Of a stretch of DNA of 64,000 nt, positions 36,172 through 44,497 are shown in pieces (within the stretch, counting starts at the first letter, position 1; every line of letters begins with the position of its first letter). The DNA lies in assembly GCF_000306765.2 (NCBI RefSeq), contig NC_017941.2, positions 1,922,001 to 1,986,000 on the forward strand. Reading direction: 5' to 3'. The position numbers and the translations under genes were made by a program. Source of the stretch: Haloferax mediterranei ATCC 33500 (GTDB lineage Archaea > Halobacteriota > Halobacteria > Halobacteriales > Haloferacaceae). The notes beneath the pieces are model-generated. The model was given only the letters and a program-made list of their open reading frames with translations. It had not been told where the DNA came from and did not search any database.

Positions 36172-36969
36172 ATGTCCGTCTTCGACGCACTCAGGCGACC
36201 AGAACACACCGGCGAGAATCGATGTCTCCCGTGCACCGCCGTCAACGCAGTTCTCGTCGTCCTCGTCGGTCTGGCGCTTGGCGTCCTATGGCCCCCCATC
36301 GGGGCCGTCGTCATCGCCGTCGGAACACTACTCGTCTACCTGCGCGGCTACGTCGTCCCCGGAACCCCCTCGTTCGCGCCGAAGCTCGTCTCGGCGGTCG
36401 GTCTCGACGGCATCTTCGGCCACAGGGAGGACGACGCCGCCGCACGCCAGTCTGACTCGCTCGACGCCAACGTCGACCCCGACGTGATGCTCTCGACGCT
36501 CCTGAACGCCGGTGTTCTCGTGGAAGAACCCGACGGACTGTTTCTGACCGACGAGGCCCGCGAGGAGTGGGAATCAGCGATGGCGACGCTCCGAACGGCC
36601 TCGGACGAAGAATTGGCCGACGCCGTTGCGAGTGCGGTTCCGTTCGAAGCGACGGTGACGCCCGATTTTGGTGGCCTCGCAATCGAGGGGCCGGCCATGT
36701 CGGTGTGGCTCTCGCGCCCGCAAGCAATCGCTGACGTGGCGACGCTCGACACCGTCGTCGAACGCGATGTCGACCCGATGGTCGCACTCGCCGCGACCGA
36801 ACCGATGCGGATGTTCACCGAAGTGTGTCCCGAGTGCGGCGGCGTCGTCGAAGAGACGACGACGCGCAACTGTTGCGGCGGGACGGCAGGTCTCCACGAC
36901 TCACCGGAACACGAGATACTCGGCTGTGTGGACTGCGGTGCGGTCGTCTACGAGTTCCGCGAAGAATAG
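36172..36969 (+). CDS. Membrane-anchored zinc-ribbon protein, unknown function
   Basis: A 265-residue protein with two closely spaced N-terminal membrane helices (about 24-45 and 46-62) and a soluble acidic middle with a winged-helix-like feel (MLSTLLNAGVLVEEPDGLFLTDEA). The C-terminal zinc ribbon is CPECGG, NCCGG and GCVDCGA. No family was recognised. Its place between the sugar oxidoreductase and trmB suggests a regulatory or sensing role, which is untested inference. Confidence 0.7.
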   Translation: MSVFDALRRPEHTGENRCLPCTAVNAVLVVLVGLALGVLWPPIGAVVIAVGTLLVYLRGYVVPGTPSFAPKLVSAVGLDGIFGHREDDAAARQSDSLDANVDPDVMLSTLLNAGVLVEEPDGLFLTDEAREEWESAMATLRTASDEELADAVASAVPFEATVTPDFGGLAIEGPAMSVWLSRPQAIADVATLDTVVERDVDPMVALAATEPMRMFTEVCPECGGVVEETTTRNCCGGTAGLHDSPEHEILGCVDCGAVVYEFREE

Positions 36970-37008
36970 TGAGTGGTTCGCCGTTTCCGCCAGTGTCGAG
37001 TTCCCGAG

Positions 37009-38070
37009 TTAGGCGAACTGGTCGCGGTCCGGAACTTCGTCGCGGCCGAGCAGAATCTCCTGTCCTTCTACGTCTTCGAGCGCGGCGACGAGGCCGCCGA
37101 CTTCGACGACGCCTTCGTCGGTCTCGATGTGAAGCGACGCGACTTCTTCTGTGTCCTCGAAGGCCGTCTCGATGACGCGGCCCTCGACGACGATGGCATC
37201 GCCCGTTTCCACGTCGCGGCCGGAGATGGAAGCGTAGAAGTCACCTTCGATTTCGCGGATGTCCTTGACGGCGCGGCGAATCGAGGCGTAGCGGCGCGGG
37301 AAGGGACGGCGCTTGCCGTTCGCGACGATGGTTTCGGCGGTACTCCAGAGGACGGTCCCGAAGAAGCCGCTCACGAGGAAGCCGAGCGCGGAGCGGTTGA
37401 AGATGACGCCGTAGCGGTCGCGGTCGTCGCGGAGCGCGTCCTGCGTCGCGTAGATTGAGTACTCGCCGTCGGCAACCGCGAGGACGGGCGAGGTGATACC
37501 GCGGCGGGCGCGGGCGATGGTCGCCACGTCGAGGTAGTTGAACTCGTCCGGGTCGGGTGCGCGGGAGGCGGGCGTAATCAGGAGGTCGATGCTGACGCCG
37601 CTGTCGATGGCCGCCGCGAGGTCGTCGCGGAAGCGACGGAGCAGGTCCGGCGTCAAAGAGAGCACGAGTTCGTACTCGGCCGCCTCGATAATCTCCTCGA
37701 TGTAGCGCAGGATGGTCGACCGCGACTTGACGAGCGAGACTGCCTCGGTGTCTCGGGCGGGGGCGGTGTAGCGCGCTTCCAGTTCCTCGATGAGTTCCTC
37801 CAGCGAGGTCTTGACGTTCGAGAAGGCGTCGTCCGGGTCGACCGCGACGATTTTCATGGGGCGCGACTCGCGGAGTTCGACGAGTCCGCGGTCGGAGAGG
37901 CTTCGAACCGTGTCGTACACCCGAGGTTGCGGGATACTGGTTCGGTCGGCGATTTCGCTCGCCGTCAACTGTCCGTGTTCGAGGACGGCAAGGTACGCGT
38001 CGATTTCGTACTCGCCGAGGTTGAAGCGCTCACCGACTCGCTCCATGGTGAGTCGCAGTTCGTCAGCCAT
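37009..38070 (-). CDS. trmB: TrmB family sugar-sensing transcriptional regulator
   Basis: A 353-residue regulator with an N-terminal winged helix-turn-helix (about 15-80, [19 protein letters not shown]) and a C-terminal sugar-binding domain (about 110-353). In Halobacterium TrmB controls gluconeogenic and other metabolic genes according to glucose. The ATG at 38068-38070 was chosen; the longer frame to 38181 would run through the operator. It is convergent with the transporter locus, consistent with local control of sugar uptake. The promoter carries an exact TrmB-type site. Confidence 0.92.
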   Translation of the reverse strand: MADELRLTMERVGERFNLGEYEIDAYLAVLEHGQLTASEIADRTSIPQPRVYDTVRSLSDRGLVELRESRPMKIVAVDPDDAFSNVKTSLEELIEELEARYTAPARDTEAVSLVKSRSTILRYIEEIIEAAEYELVLSLTPDLLRRFRDDLAAAIDSGVSIDLLITPASRAPDPDEFNYLDVATIARARRGITSPVLAVADGEYSIYATQDALRDDRDRYGVIFNRSALGFLVSGFFGTVLWSTAETIVANGKRRPFPRRYASIRRAVKDIREIEGDFYASISGRDVETGDAIVVEGRVIETAFEDTEEVASLHIETDEGVVEVGGLVAALEDVEGQEILLGRDEVPDRDQFA

Positions 38071-38103
38071 GGTCGTGACGTGTACGTCATCACCTAAAAC
38101 ATT

Positions 38104-38119
38104 TACTGAAAACCGAGTA
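38104..38119 (-). promoter_or_regulatory. TACT-N7-GAGTA TrmB operator in the trmB promoter
   Basis: The plus strand reads TACT-GAAAACC-GAGTA, an exact match to the TACT-N7/8-GAGTA element known for Halobacterium TrmB. It lies 34-49 nt upstream of the trmB ATG and overlaps the presumed BRE/TATA area (TGTTTTAGG on the minus strand). That position would block transcription, implying autoregulation. Confidence 0.75.
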
Positions 38120-38397
38120 GCACAGAATTCCGAAAATAGGTGGTATAGTTGGAGACGCGTGGAAGCGGTAGCCGGAGCCACGCCGAGCAGAATTCGTCTC
38201 TATATACCGCTTACATATCCCCGGAGTATCTGGTAGTTCCGGTTTGCGCTTGCGGAGTCGCTCGACGAGGCCGTCGCATCCGTGGTCTAGTCTCTGTGTG
38301 GCAACTTCCTGTTCGGAGTACCAATACGTAGCCGTTCACTGCGACCTGAATTCCCGCAGTGGCAACCCTTTTTTCGACCCTTCCCGTTGCGGTTTCC
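38120..38397. other. Intergenic region between trmB and mscS
   Basis: No supported gene. A strong unassigned TATA-like box TCTATATACC occurs near 38198-38207 on the plus strand, about 190 bp before mscS, too far for its leaderless start. The mscS promoter itself is probably CCTTTTTTCG near 38367-38376. A small untranslated RNA or a long alternative leader from the first box is possible. Confidence 0.4.
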
Positions 38398-39471
38398 ATG
38401 GACGGAGTCGAGGGGGTCGTCAGCATGCGGGATGTTGTCACCGGGACGTTGCTGGCCGACGGGACACATCCCGCGCTTGTCGCGCTTCAGTCCGGGGCGA
38501 TGAAACCGCCGGACTTCGTCCCCGAGTATCTGGTGTTCCCCGGATGGCAACTCGTCTTGGCCGCTCTCGTTCTCGGATTGTCAGTCGGTCTCTCGAAGTA
38601 CGTCGTTCGCCTACTCGGTCGGCCGGTCGCCCGACACTTCCGCCGCCAGAGCGTCGCACAGACGATTCTCAGATTCGTCCGCCTATCCATTATCCTCACG
38701 GGTGGCGGCGTCGCCGCGGGTATTCTCGGTTTCGAACTGGGCAACATCGTCCTCTCGGTGACGGTGTTTTCTGCCGTTCTCGGTATCGTGCTCGCTCCCA
38801 TCGTCGGGAGCATCATCAACGGCGTATTCGTCCTCGCGGACCAGCCCTACGAAATCGGCGACATGATCGAACTCGACAACGGGACCCGCGGGTTCGTCGA
38901 GGAAATCAACCTGCGCTACACGAAGGTGTTCACCCTTGACAACACCTTTCTGGTCATGCCGAATTCGAACATCCGCGAGCGCGACGTTACCAACTACTCC
39001 GCCGAAGACGAGCGGACGCGCCTGACGCTCGACGTGCTCGTCACCTACGAATCCGATATCGCGGCCGCCCGCGACCTCGTCGAACGCGCCGCCCGCGACT
39101 GCGAGGCAGTTATCGAAGGCGGTCCGGACATCCGCATCGGGAGCGCCCGGTATCCGGCGAAGCCAACCGCGTATATCGAATCGTACGCGGATAACGGCGT
39201 CCTCCTGCGACTCCGCTACTGGGCGCTGAAACCGTACAAGATGCTCAAGATTCAGTCCGAGGTCCAGACGAGGTTGTGGTCTCACCTCGAAGACTCCGAC
39301 GCGAACGTCGAGTTCGCGTACCCGCACACGCACCTCGTCTTCGACGACACGAGCGGGGCAGTTCGGGTCTCCGGTGGCGACGGTCCCGAAGACCACCGTC
39401 ACACGGTTGCGTCGCCACCGACTGGACGGACCGACTCGGTAGAAGCAGCGGATGACGAAGCAGACGAGTAA
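38398..39471 (+). CDS. mscS: MscS family mechanosensitive ion channel
   Basis: A 357-residue small-conductance channel that releases solutes during hypo-osmotic shock. Several N-terminal helices (about 45-65, 80-110) lead to the pore helix region VFSAVLGIVLAPIVGSIINGVFVLADQPYEIGD in outline, the MscS-like beta domain (VEEINLRYTKVFTLDN, PNSNIRERDVTNYS) and a cytosolic cage. The C-terminus is a disordered acidic tail. The ATG at 38398 follows a T-run promoter by about 25 nt. Osmotic-shock protection fits a halophile. Confidence 0.9.
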   Translation: MDGVEGVVSMRDVVTGTLLADGTHPALVALQSGAMKPPDFVPEYLVFPGWQLVLAALVLGLSVGLSKYVVRLLGRPVARHFRRQSVAQTILRFVRLSIILTGGGVAAGILGFELGNIVLSVTVFSAVLGIVLAPIVGSIINGVFVLADQPYEIGDMIELDNGTRGFVEEINLRYTKVFTLDNTFLVMPNSNIRERDVTNYSAEDERTRLTLDVLVTYESDIAAARDLVERAARDCEAVIEGGPDIRIGSARYPAKPTAYIESYADNGVLLRLRYWALKPYKMLKIQSEVQTRLWSHLEDSDANVEFAYPHTHLVFDDTSGAVRVSGGDGPEDHRHTVASPPTGRTDSVEAADDEADE

Positions 39472-39488
39472 CTCGGTTCGAGCGATAC

Positions 39489-39896
39489 TCAGGAGTCGGC
39501 GCGGACAGTGATAACCGTACAGTCGAGTTTCTCGCGGAGGTACACGTCGATATCGGGGTCGTCGAGGAACCGACGGAGCATCTTTCGCCATCGACTCGCC
39601 TGTTTCGACCCGATGACGACGATGTCCGCTTCTTCGGCGGCCACCTCTTCGAGAATCGTCTCCTCGACGAGGAACCCATGGCGGACGACGTATCGGGCGC
39701 GGACGAGCGGGCCGAACTCGCGTTCGACCGCCCGCTTGAGTTCCGTCCGCGTCACGCCGCGGTTCGACTGGTAGAGGTCGACGTGCAGCACCGTCAACTC
39801 GGCGTCGCGCTCTCTCGCAACTCGAATCGCCTCTTCGAGTGTCGCCCGGGAGTGCTTCGAGAGCGGATACCGGACCGGCACTACGACCCGTGTCAT
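39489..39896 (-). CDS. Universal stress protein (UspA family)
   Basis: A 135-residue single-domain UspA-fold protein: strand 1 TRVVVPVRYPLSKHS, strand ELTVLHVDLYQ, and late IVVIGSKQASRWRKML. The usual ATP-binding G-x2-G-x9-G(S/T) is altered (IGSKQASRWRKMLRR), so nucleotide binding is uncertain. It is convergent with mscS, 17 bp apart. Role unknown beyond stress association. Confidence 0.85.
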   Translation of the reverse strand: MTRVVVPVRYPLSKHSRATLEEAIRVARERDAELTVLHVDLYQSNRGVTRTELKRAVEREFGPLVRARYVVRHGFLVEETILEEVAAEEADIVVIGSKQASRWRKMLRRFLDDPDIDVYLREKLDCTVITVRADS

Positions 39897-40012
39897 ACTC
39901 GGGACCCACTCGCTACGCGTGCGTGAACCTTTCCTTCGCGGATGGGTTCGCCTCGGTCACTGTCTCTGTCTTGGATAAAGTCGCTGCCGTTGCGGTGGGA
40001 CCACAGCACGAG

Positions 40013-41392
40013 TCAGTCCTCTGTGTGGGCGCTCGACCGACGTTCGATTCGGCCTTCGATTTCGGCGTCGAAGCCGACTTCGCGGGCGTACCGCGCCACC
40101 GCGTCGTGTTGAATCTCGAACTCGCCGGCGCGGTGCGCCCGCGTGAGCGCCGAGAATTCGACGGAACTGTGAAGCAGGTAGTCACTCGTCGCAACCGTGT
40201 AGAGCGCCTCGGAGTCGATTGGGTCGCCGTCGACGAAGGCTTCGACGACTTCGTCCCGGTCGTCGTCCCAGACGATTCGCGCGCCGCTTATCTGGGCGTG
40301 CCACCACTCGGGTTCGCCGAAGCCCATCGCGGACCCACGGGCATCGTTGAACACGTCCAGAAGTTCCTCGCCGGTCACTTCGGCGACCACGAGGTGTTCT
40401 TCGAAGGGGACGAGACTCACGATATCGGCGTGGGTCACGTCGGGTCCGACGGGTGGACCCGAGCGAATGCCACCGCTATTCTGGAGTCCCACGTCGGCCT
40501 CGGTGGCCCACCGGTAGGCGTCCGCGATGGCGTTTCCGACGCGACACTCGCCCGCGGCGACGGTCTCTTCGGTACGGTCCATCGGTTGGTCGATTCTGCA
40601 GAGCACTTCGTCGAGACCGGCGGCGTCGACGCGCCCGTGAAGTGCCTCGACGAGCGATTCGTCGCCCCGGTACTCGGACGTTCTGTGTCGAACCGTCTCG
40701 ATTCGTTCGTCGTCGAGTCGGACTTCCCAGACGACGTGGCCGTTGGCTCCGGGTCGGACAATAGGAACGCCGTCGACGACATCGTCTCGTTCGGCGTGGA
40801 CGTGCCCACCGAGAACGAGGTCGACATCGCAGCGGCGAGCGAGTTCGTCGTCACCGCTGCCGAGGTGCGAGAGCGCGACGACCGCATCCACGCCTTCTTC
40901 GCGGAGTGCAGCGATGGCGTCGGCGGCCGCTTCGTAGGGGTCGGTGAACGTGAGGTCGACCGCTTCGGGGTTGGTCGACTCCGTCGCGGGGTCGGTGACG
41001 CCGAAGAACCCGAGCGTCAGTCCGTCGACCGCTGCGGTGGCCCACGGGGCAGTCCCTTCGGCGGCACCGAACCGGTCGCCGGTTTCGTCGTAGACGTTGC
41101 TCGTAACCCACGTGGGACGACTCGCGGAGACGAGTTCGCGGGTCCGAGTAGGACCGTAATCGAAGTCGTGGTTGCCGAACGTCTCGAAGTCGGCGTCGAC
41201 GGCGTGATAAAAGTCGAGCGCCTGCCCACCGCGTTCGATGAGTGACAGAACGCCCGGAGAGGTGTTGTCGCCACTGCCGACGACGAGCGTGTGGTCGTCG
41301 TCGAGGGCGGAGACGCACCCGGCGAGCCGACCAGCACGCAGGGGGTCGTCGAAGACGTTCTCGATATCGGAGTAGTGGAGGAGACGAGGCAT
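40013..41392 (-). CDS. 5'-nucleotidase/UshA-like metallophosphoesterase
   Basis: A 459-residue two-domain enzyme hydrolysing nucleotides or related phosphate esters. The calcineurin-like domain shows GSGDNTSPG, FETFGNHDFDYG and LVLGGHVHAERD. The first motif, normally D-x-H, reads SDIEN, with Glu where His is expected. The C-terminal domain has NSGGIRSGPP and ends with a 5-nucleotidase_C fold (EFSALTRAHRAGEFEIQHDA in outline). No signal peptide is seen, so it appears cytosolic. The ATG at 41390-41392 was chosen over a TTG extension. Confidence 0.82.
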   Translation of the reverse strand: MPRLLHYSDIENVFDDPLRAGRLAGCVSALDDDHTLVVGSGDNTSPGVLSLIERGGQALDFYHAVDADFETFGNHDFDYGPTRTRELVSASRPTWVTSNVYDETGDRFGAAEGTAPWATAAVDGLTLGFFGVTDPATESTNPEAVDLTFTDPYEAAADAIAALREEGVDAVVALSHLGSGDDELARRCDVDLVLGGHVHAERDDVVDGVPIVRPGANGHVVWEVRLDDERIETVRHRTSEYRGDESLVEALHGRVDAAGLDEVLCRIDQPMDRTEETVAAGECRVGNAIADAYRWATEADVGLQNSGGIRSGPPVGPDVTHADIVSLVPFEEHLVVAEVTGEELLDVFNDARGSAMGFGEPEWWHAQISGARIVWDDDRDEVVEAFVDGDPIDSEALYTVATSDYLLHSSVEFSALTRAHRAGEFEIQHDAVARYAREVGFDAEIEGRIERRSSAHTED

Positions 41393-41538
41393 TCGCTTCT
41401 CGAATGTGGGGGTCTGAGTGGACAAGAAGCCGTCGGGACAACACGACGGAGAGGGGTTGATGCGGACGGAAGAACGGGTCGGGACAGTGGTGGGTCCACC
41501 TCCCGACTCGCCTCACTCCGCCGCAGTGTGGCGCTCGT

Positions 41539-41745
41539 CTATTCTTCTGCTTCGAGTTCGAACGCGACGATAACCTCGGCTTGGTACTCTCGTGTCTCGA
41601 CGGACGCGACTTCGACGCCGAGTTCTTCCACTTCGACCCAGTGGACGCCGGCGAGCGTCTCCTCCGCTCGGTCGATGGCGTCGTCGACTGCCGCGTCGAA
41701 ACTCTCGTTACTCCGACCGATGAGGGTGATTTTCTTAAACACCAT
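41539..41745 (-). CDS. Dodecin (flavin-binding storage protein)
   Basis: A 68-residue protein with the dodecin signature [20 protein letters not shown] and the flavin-stacking tryptophan in [11 protein letters not shown]. Dodecins form hollow dodecamers that sequester riboflavin/lumichrome and limit flavin photochemistry in haloarchaea. The gene is solo, with an AT-rich upstream stretch (ACAAATAATCG) suggesting its own promoter. Confidence 0.93.
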   Translation of the reverse strand: MVFKKITLIGRSNESFDAAVDDAIDRAEETLAGVHWVEVEELGVEVASVETREYQAEVIVAFELEAEE

Positions 41746-41905
41746 CTCGGCTGACCATTCGTCGTACTATCACAAATAATCGTCCCCAATTTCACGATAC
41801 AGCATCGCGGTTCCGGTACACCGTAGACGAGCGTCTATAAACACTCGACTACGAGGTCAGCAGCTCGGAAGACGGAAATCACCCTTCCGGGTGGCCTTCT
41901 CAAGT

Positions 41906-42565
41906 TTAGCGGGTGGCCTTCTCAAGTCGTTGTTGAAGCGCCCCGACCACATCAGTAAGGTGAGCCGTTCCCCAGATGGCGACGACGACGCCGCCGATAG
42001 CGTCGAACACGAGGTCCAAGAGTGTGTCTTCGAGTCCGTACTGCGTCAGGACGGACCCGGTTCCGGCGAGCGTGGCGACCCCCGAGATGGCGAACTCGAT
42101 GACTTCCCAGAAGACTCCGAACGCGAGGACGAAAAGCAGGATAAAGACGAACATAAATCTGGGCGGGAGGTAGATGGCAGTCGTGTGTTCGTCGACCGCG
42201 CGGACGGTCGCGTAGCCAGCGGCGGCGACAACAGAAGACGACAGTGCGTGCGTGAAGTGGTCCCACCACCAGATGCCTGCGTAGAAACTCGTCTCCGTGC
42301 CGGGAACGCCAACGGTCCCGAGGGCGTGGAAAAACGCCGCGGAGGATATCCAAAGCGTCAGGCCCGCATCCATGGGAATGCGGTAGTCGCGTTCGAGTAG
42401 TGCTGGGAGGTACGTCACACCGAGGCTGACCGAGGCGTTGACGACGATACCGAAGTTTGGCCGGTCAAGGCCGATGAAGATGAGACCGATGAGAATTATC
42501 TGCATGGCTCGTGAGAGCTGTTGCTGTCGCCGTTCGTCGATGTGGAGCCTCGTTCGAACCTTCAC
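41906..42565 (-). CDS. Multi-pass membrane protein (DUF2238/YjdF-like)
   Basis: A 219-residue protein with about six transmembrane helices and the conserved-looking motifs WWWDHFTHALSSSVVAAAG and FGVFWEVIEFAI. This pattern (DxxxH then FExxE) recalls the DUF2238/YjdF family; the family name is from memory. Its start overlaps the stop of the next upstream gene (ATGA, 42562-42565), so the pair is one operon and possibly one complex. Confidence 0.7.
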   Translation of the reverse strand: MKVRTRLHIDERRQQQLSRAMQIILIGLIFIGLDRPNFGIVVNASVSLGVTYLPALLERDYRIPMDAGLTLWISSAAFFHALGTVGVPGTETSFYAGIWWWDHFTHALSSSVVAAAGYATVRAVDEHTTAIYLPPRFMFVFILLFVLAFGVFWEVIEFAISGVATLAGTGSVLTQYGLEDTLLDLVFDAIGGVVVAIWGTAHLTDVVGALQQRLEKATR

Positions 42566-43248
42566 GGCAGGTCACCGTCCTCCGACTCTTGGGTCTCCCC
42601 GACTTCTGCGACTTCGTTGGGGAGGCGTTCTCGCGACCCCGCCCGGCGGCGGAAGTAGTGCTCGAACAGTAATCCGGCGACGAGCCCGGCGACCGTGGCG
42701 GCGACGAAATCCCACATCAGACCTGTCTCGATGACATCGTCGCTCCGCCCGTTGAACAGCAATTCCGTTCCGAGATAGATATCTGAGAGCCACTGTACGA
42801 CCGCCCAGACGCCCGCCGCGGCCATCGTGGCGATGACGACGAAGACGATAGCAAACGAGTAGTTCATCCGGACGGGTGTGAACACGTCCAACTCGACCGC
42901 GACGATGAGTGCGACCGCGGCGACCGCGAGATAGGTCGAAACGCGGCCCGTGAACATCACGCCGCCGATGGTCTGGCCTCGAACGAGAACCCGGGCGACG
43001 AGCGGAAACGAAGCCAGCGCGATGACTTCCCACGGAAGCATCGCCTGTGGCTCACGAAACGCAACGGCGGGGACGACGGTCAGGATGGCGACACCCGCGG
43101 CGAAGCCGCCCCACACGAGGTCGCCGCCGGTGACGACACTCCCGATAGCGACCGCTGTGAGAAAGCCGACGAACAGCCACGCGAGCGCTGCATTGAGTCG
43201 TCTGCTACGGACGAATCGACGGAGCCCCGTCTGCGTGGTCCGTGTCAT
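42562..43248 (-). CDS. Multi-pass membrane protein, partner of the YjdF-like protein
   Basis: A 228-residue protein with about six hydrophobic helices and an acidic tail (ETQESEDGDLP). The segment MWDFVAATVAGLVAGLLFEHYFRRRAG resembles, loosely, the last part of the downstream protein, so the two may be distant paralogues. No family was recognised. Translational coupling indicates joint function. Confidence 0.7.
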   Translation of the reverse strand: MTRTTQTGLRRFVRSRRLNAALAWLFVGFLTAVAIGSVVTGGDLVWGGFAAGVAILTVVPAVAFREPQAMLPWEVIALASFPLVARVLVRGQTIGGVMFTGRVSTYLAVAAVALIVAVELDVFTPVRMNYSFAIVFVVIATMAAAGVWAVVQWLSDIYLGTELLFNGRSDDVIETGLMWDFVAATVAGLVAGLLFEHYFRRRAGSRERLPNEVAEVGETQESEDGDLP

Positions 43249-43324
43249 GCCCGTCCGTTAGCGACGGGCTGAGAAAACGTTTGGGCGCGTGTCTGTGATT
43301 ATAAGCTGTGCAGGCCGACCCGAG

Positions 43325-43669
43325 TCACGTGTTCGTGCCCCGGACGACCTCGTAGTCGTCACCTCCGTTGTCGGAGACGCCGATAATTGCCCATTCGTAC
43401 GGAAGGTCGATACCGCGAAGTCGCTCTCGAAGCGCGCTAATGTGGTCGTCCCACGTCACGAAACAGCGGAGCCGGTACTGTGTCTCGGTTCCGCCGTCTG
43501 TAAACGCCGGACGGCAATTGGTCGCTTCGCGCGAACTCAGTGCGGTCACTTGGACCGTACGCCACTTGCGTTCAGCCAGCATATCGGGACCGTCGCCCGA
43601 GACGGTGTAGCCGAGCTGACCGAATATCGACCGAGCCTCCTGAACAGGAGGCATCGAAGCCTGGGCCAT
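43325..43669 (-). CDS. Haloarchaeal conserved protein (possibly DUF7116)
   Basis: A 114-residue soluble protein with SIFGQLGYTVSGDGPDMLAE near the start and CFVTWDDHISALRERL plus YEWAIIGVSDNGGDDYEVVR at the end. It reads as an alpha/beta fold. It resembles a haloarchaea-only family I recall as DUF7116, whose function is unknown; this label is from memory. The ATG at 43667-43669 was chosen over an upstream one four codons earlier. Confidence 0.65.
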   Translation of the reverse strand: MAQASMPPVQEARSIFGQLGYTVSGDGPDMLAERKWRTVQVTALSSREATNCRPAFTDGGTETQYRLRCFVTWDDHISALRERLRGIDLPYEWAIIGVSDNGGDDYEVVRGTNT

Positions 43670-43756
43670 GCAGGTCAACGTACACCCGCACCTGTGATAA
43701 AGATTGTCACGATATACCGTACCAATGACGGCGAATGTGTTGCTTTTGCGGCGATA

Positions 43757-44005
43757 CTATTCGTGGGCGGCGTCCCACTCGTCTGGTTTCCGGACGTTTC
43801 CACACTCGTTGCATTCGACGCGACCCATCGTGTCCATCGCGGTATCGAACGAATCGCAGTTCCCACAGCGGTAGCCCCATCGGGACTCGGCGCTATCGGT
43901 CGAGTACACGACGTAGAACGGGCCTTTCGACCCACGGTCGAATTCGTTGCTCGCGACGAACACAGTTTTCCCACCCGGTACAGTCTGTGACTGGAGTTGG
44001 GTCAT
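43757..44005 (-). CDS. DUF5816-like zinc-ribbon protein
   Basis: An 82-residue protein with one zinc ribbon, CGNCDSFD and CNECGNVRKPDEWDAAHE. The rest forms a small beta-rich segment (PFYVVYSTDSAESRWGYRC). This matches the haloarchaeal DUF5816 family from memory; function unknown. It ends just before the IscA-like gene on the same strand but with separate promoter-like AT-rich DNA at 44027-44037. Confidence 0.75.
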   Translation of the reverse strand: MTQLQSQTVPGGKTVFVASNEFDRGSKGPFYVVYSTDSAESRWGYRCGNCDSFDTAMDTMGRVECNECGNVRKPDEWDAAHE

Positions 44006-44044
44006 AGCACCCGGTTGGGAAGCAGGTGGCTTAAGAAATTGGAC

Positions 44045-44410
44045 CTATGTGCGGAAGGATTCGCCACAGCCGCAACTGCTCGATGCGTTCGGGTTCTCGA
44101 CGTTGAAACCTGCCCCCTGCAGGCCGCCCTCGTAGTCGAGCGTCGCGCCGCCGATGTAGTTCATACTCGCCGGGTCGACGAACACGCGGAGGCCGTGTTG
44201 TTCGACGACGGTGTCGTCGTCTTCCGGTTCGCCATCGAACCGCATCCCATACGACAAACCGGCGCAGCCGCCCTGCTGGACGAACAGGCGGAGACCAGCC
44301 ACGTCGGTGTCCATCGACTCTCCTTCGAGGAGCGAGATGGCTTCGTCCGCGGCCTCGGGCGTAACCGTGACGGCCGCCTCGTCGCTGCCAGTCGCGGATT
44401 CGGTACTCAT
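44045..44410 (-). CDS. HesB/IscA family iron-sulfur cluster assembly protein
   Basis: A 121-residue A-type carrier for Fe-S cluster insertion. The three conserved cysteines are in QGGCAGLSYGMRF and SSSCGCGESF, the latter the C-terminal CGC motif. The N-terminus is a short acidic halophilic extension. The nearest likely clients in the window are the Fe-S oxidase at 48-51 kb and the ferredoxin, but no sufABC genes are adjacent. Confidence 0.92.
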   Translation of the reverse strand: MSTESATGSDEAAVTVTPEAADEAISLLEGESMDTDVAGLRLFVQQGGCAGLSYGMRFDGEPEDDDTVVEQHGLRVFVDPASMNYIGGATLDYEGGLQGAGFNVENPNASSSCGCGESFRT

Positions 44411-44497
44411 ACTACCCGTTATACTGTGGGAACGGTTAACTGTGCCGCCGGGTGAAAAAAGCTGCTGCCGCGACGACGGTCGTGCCGTTTCCGACCC

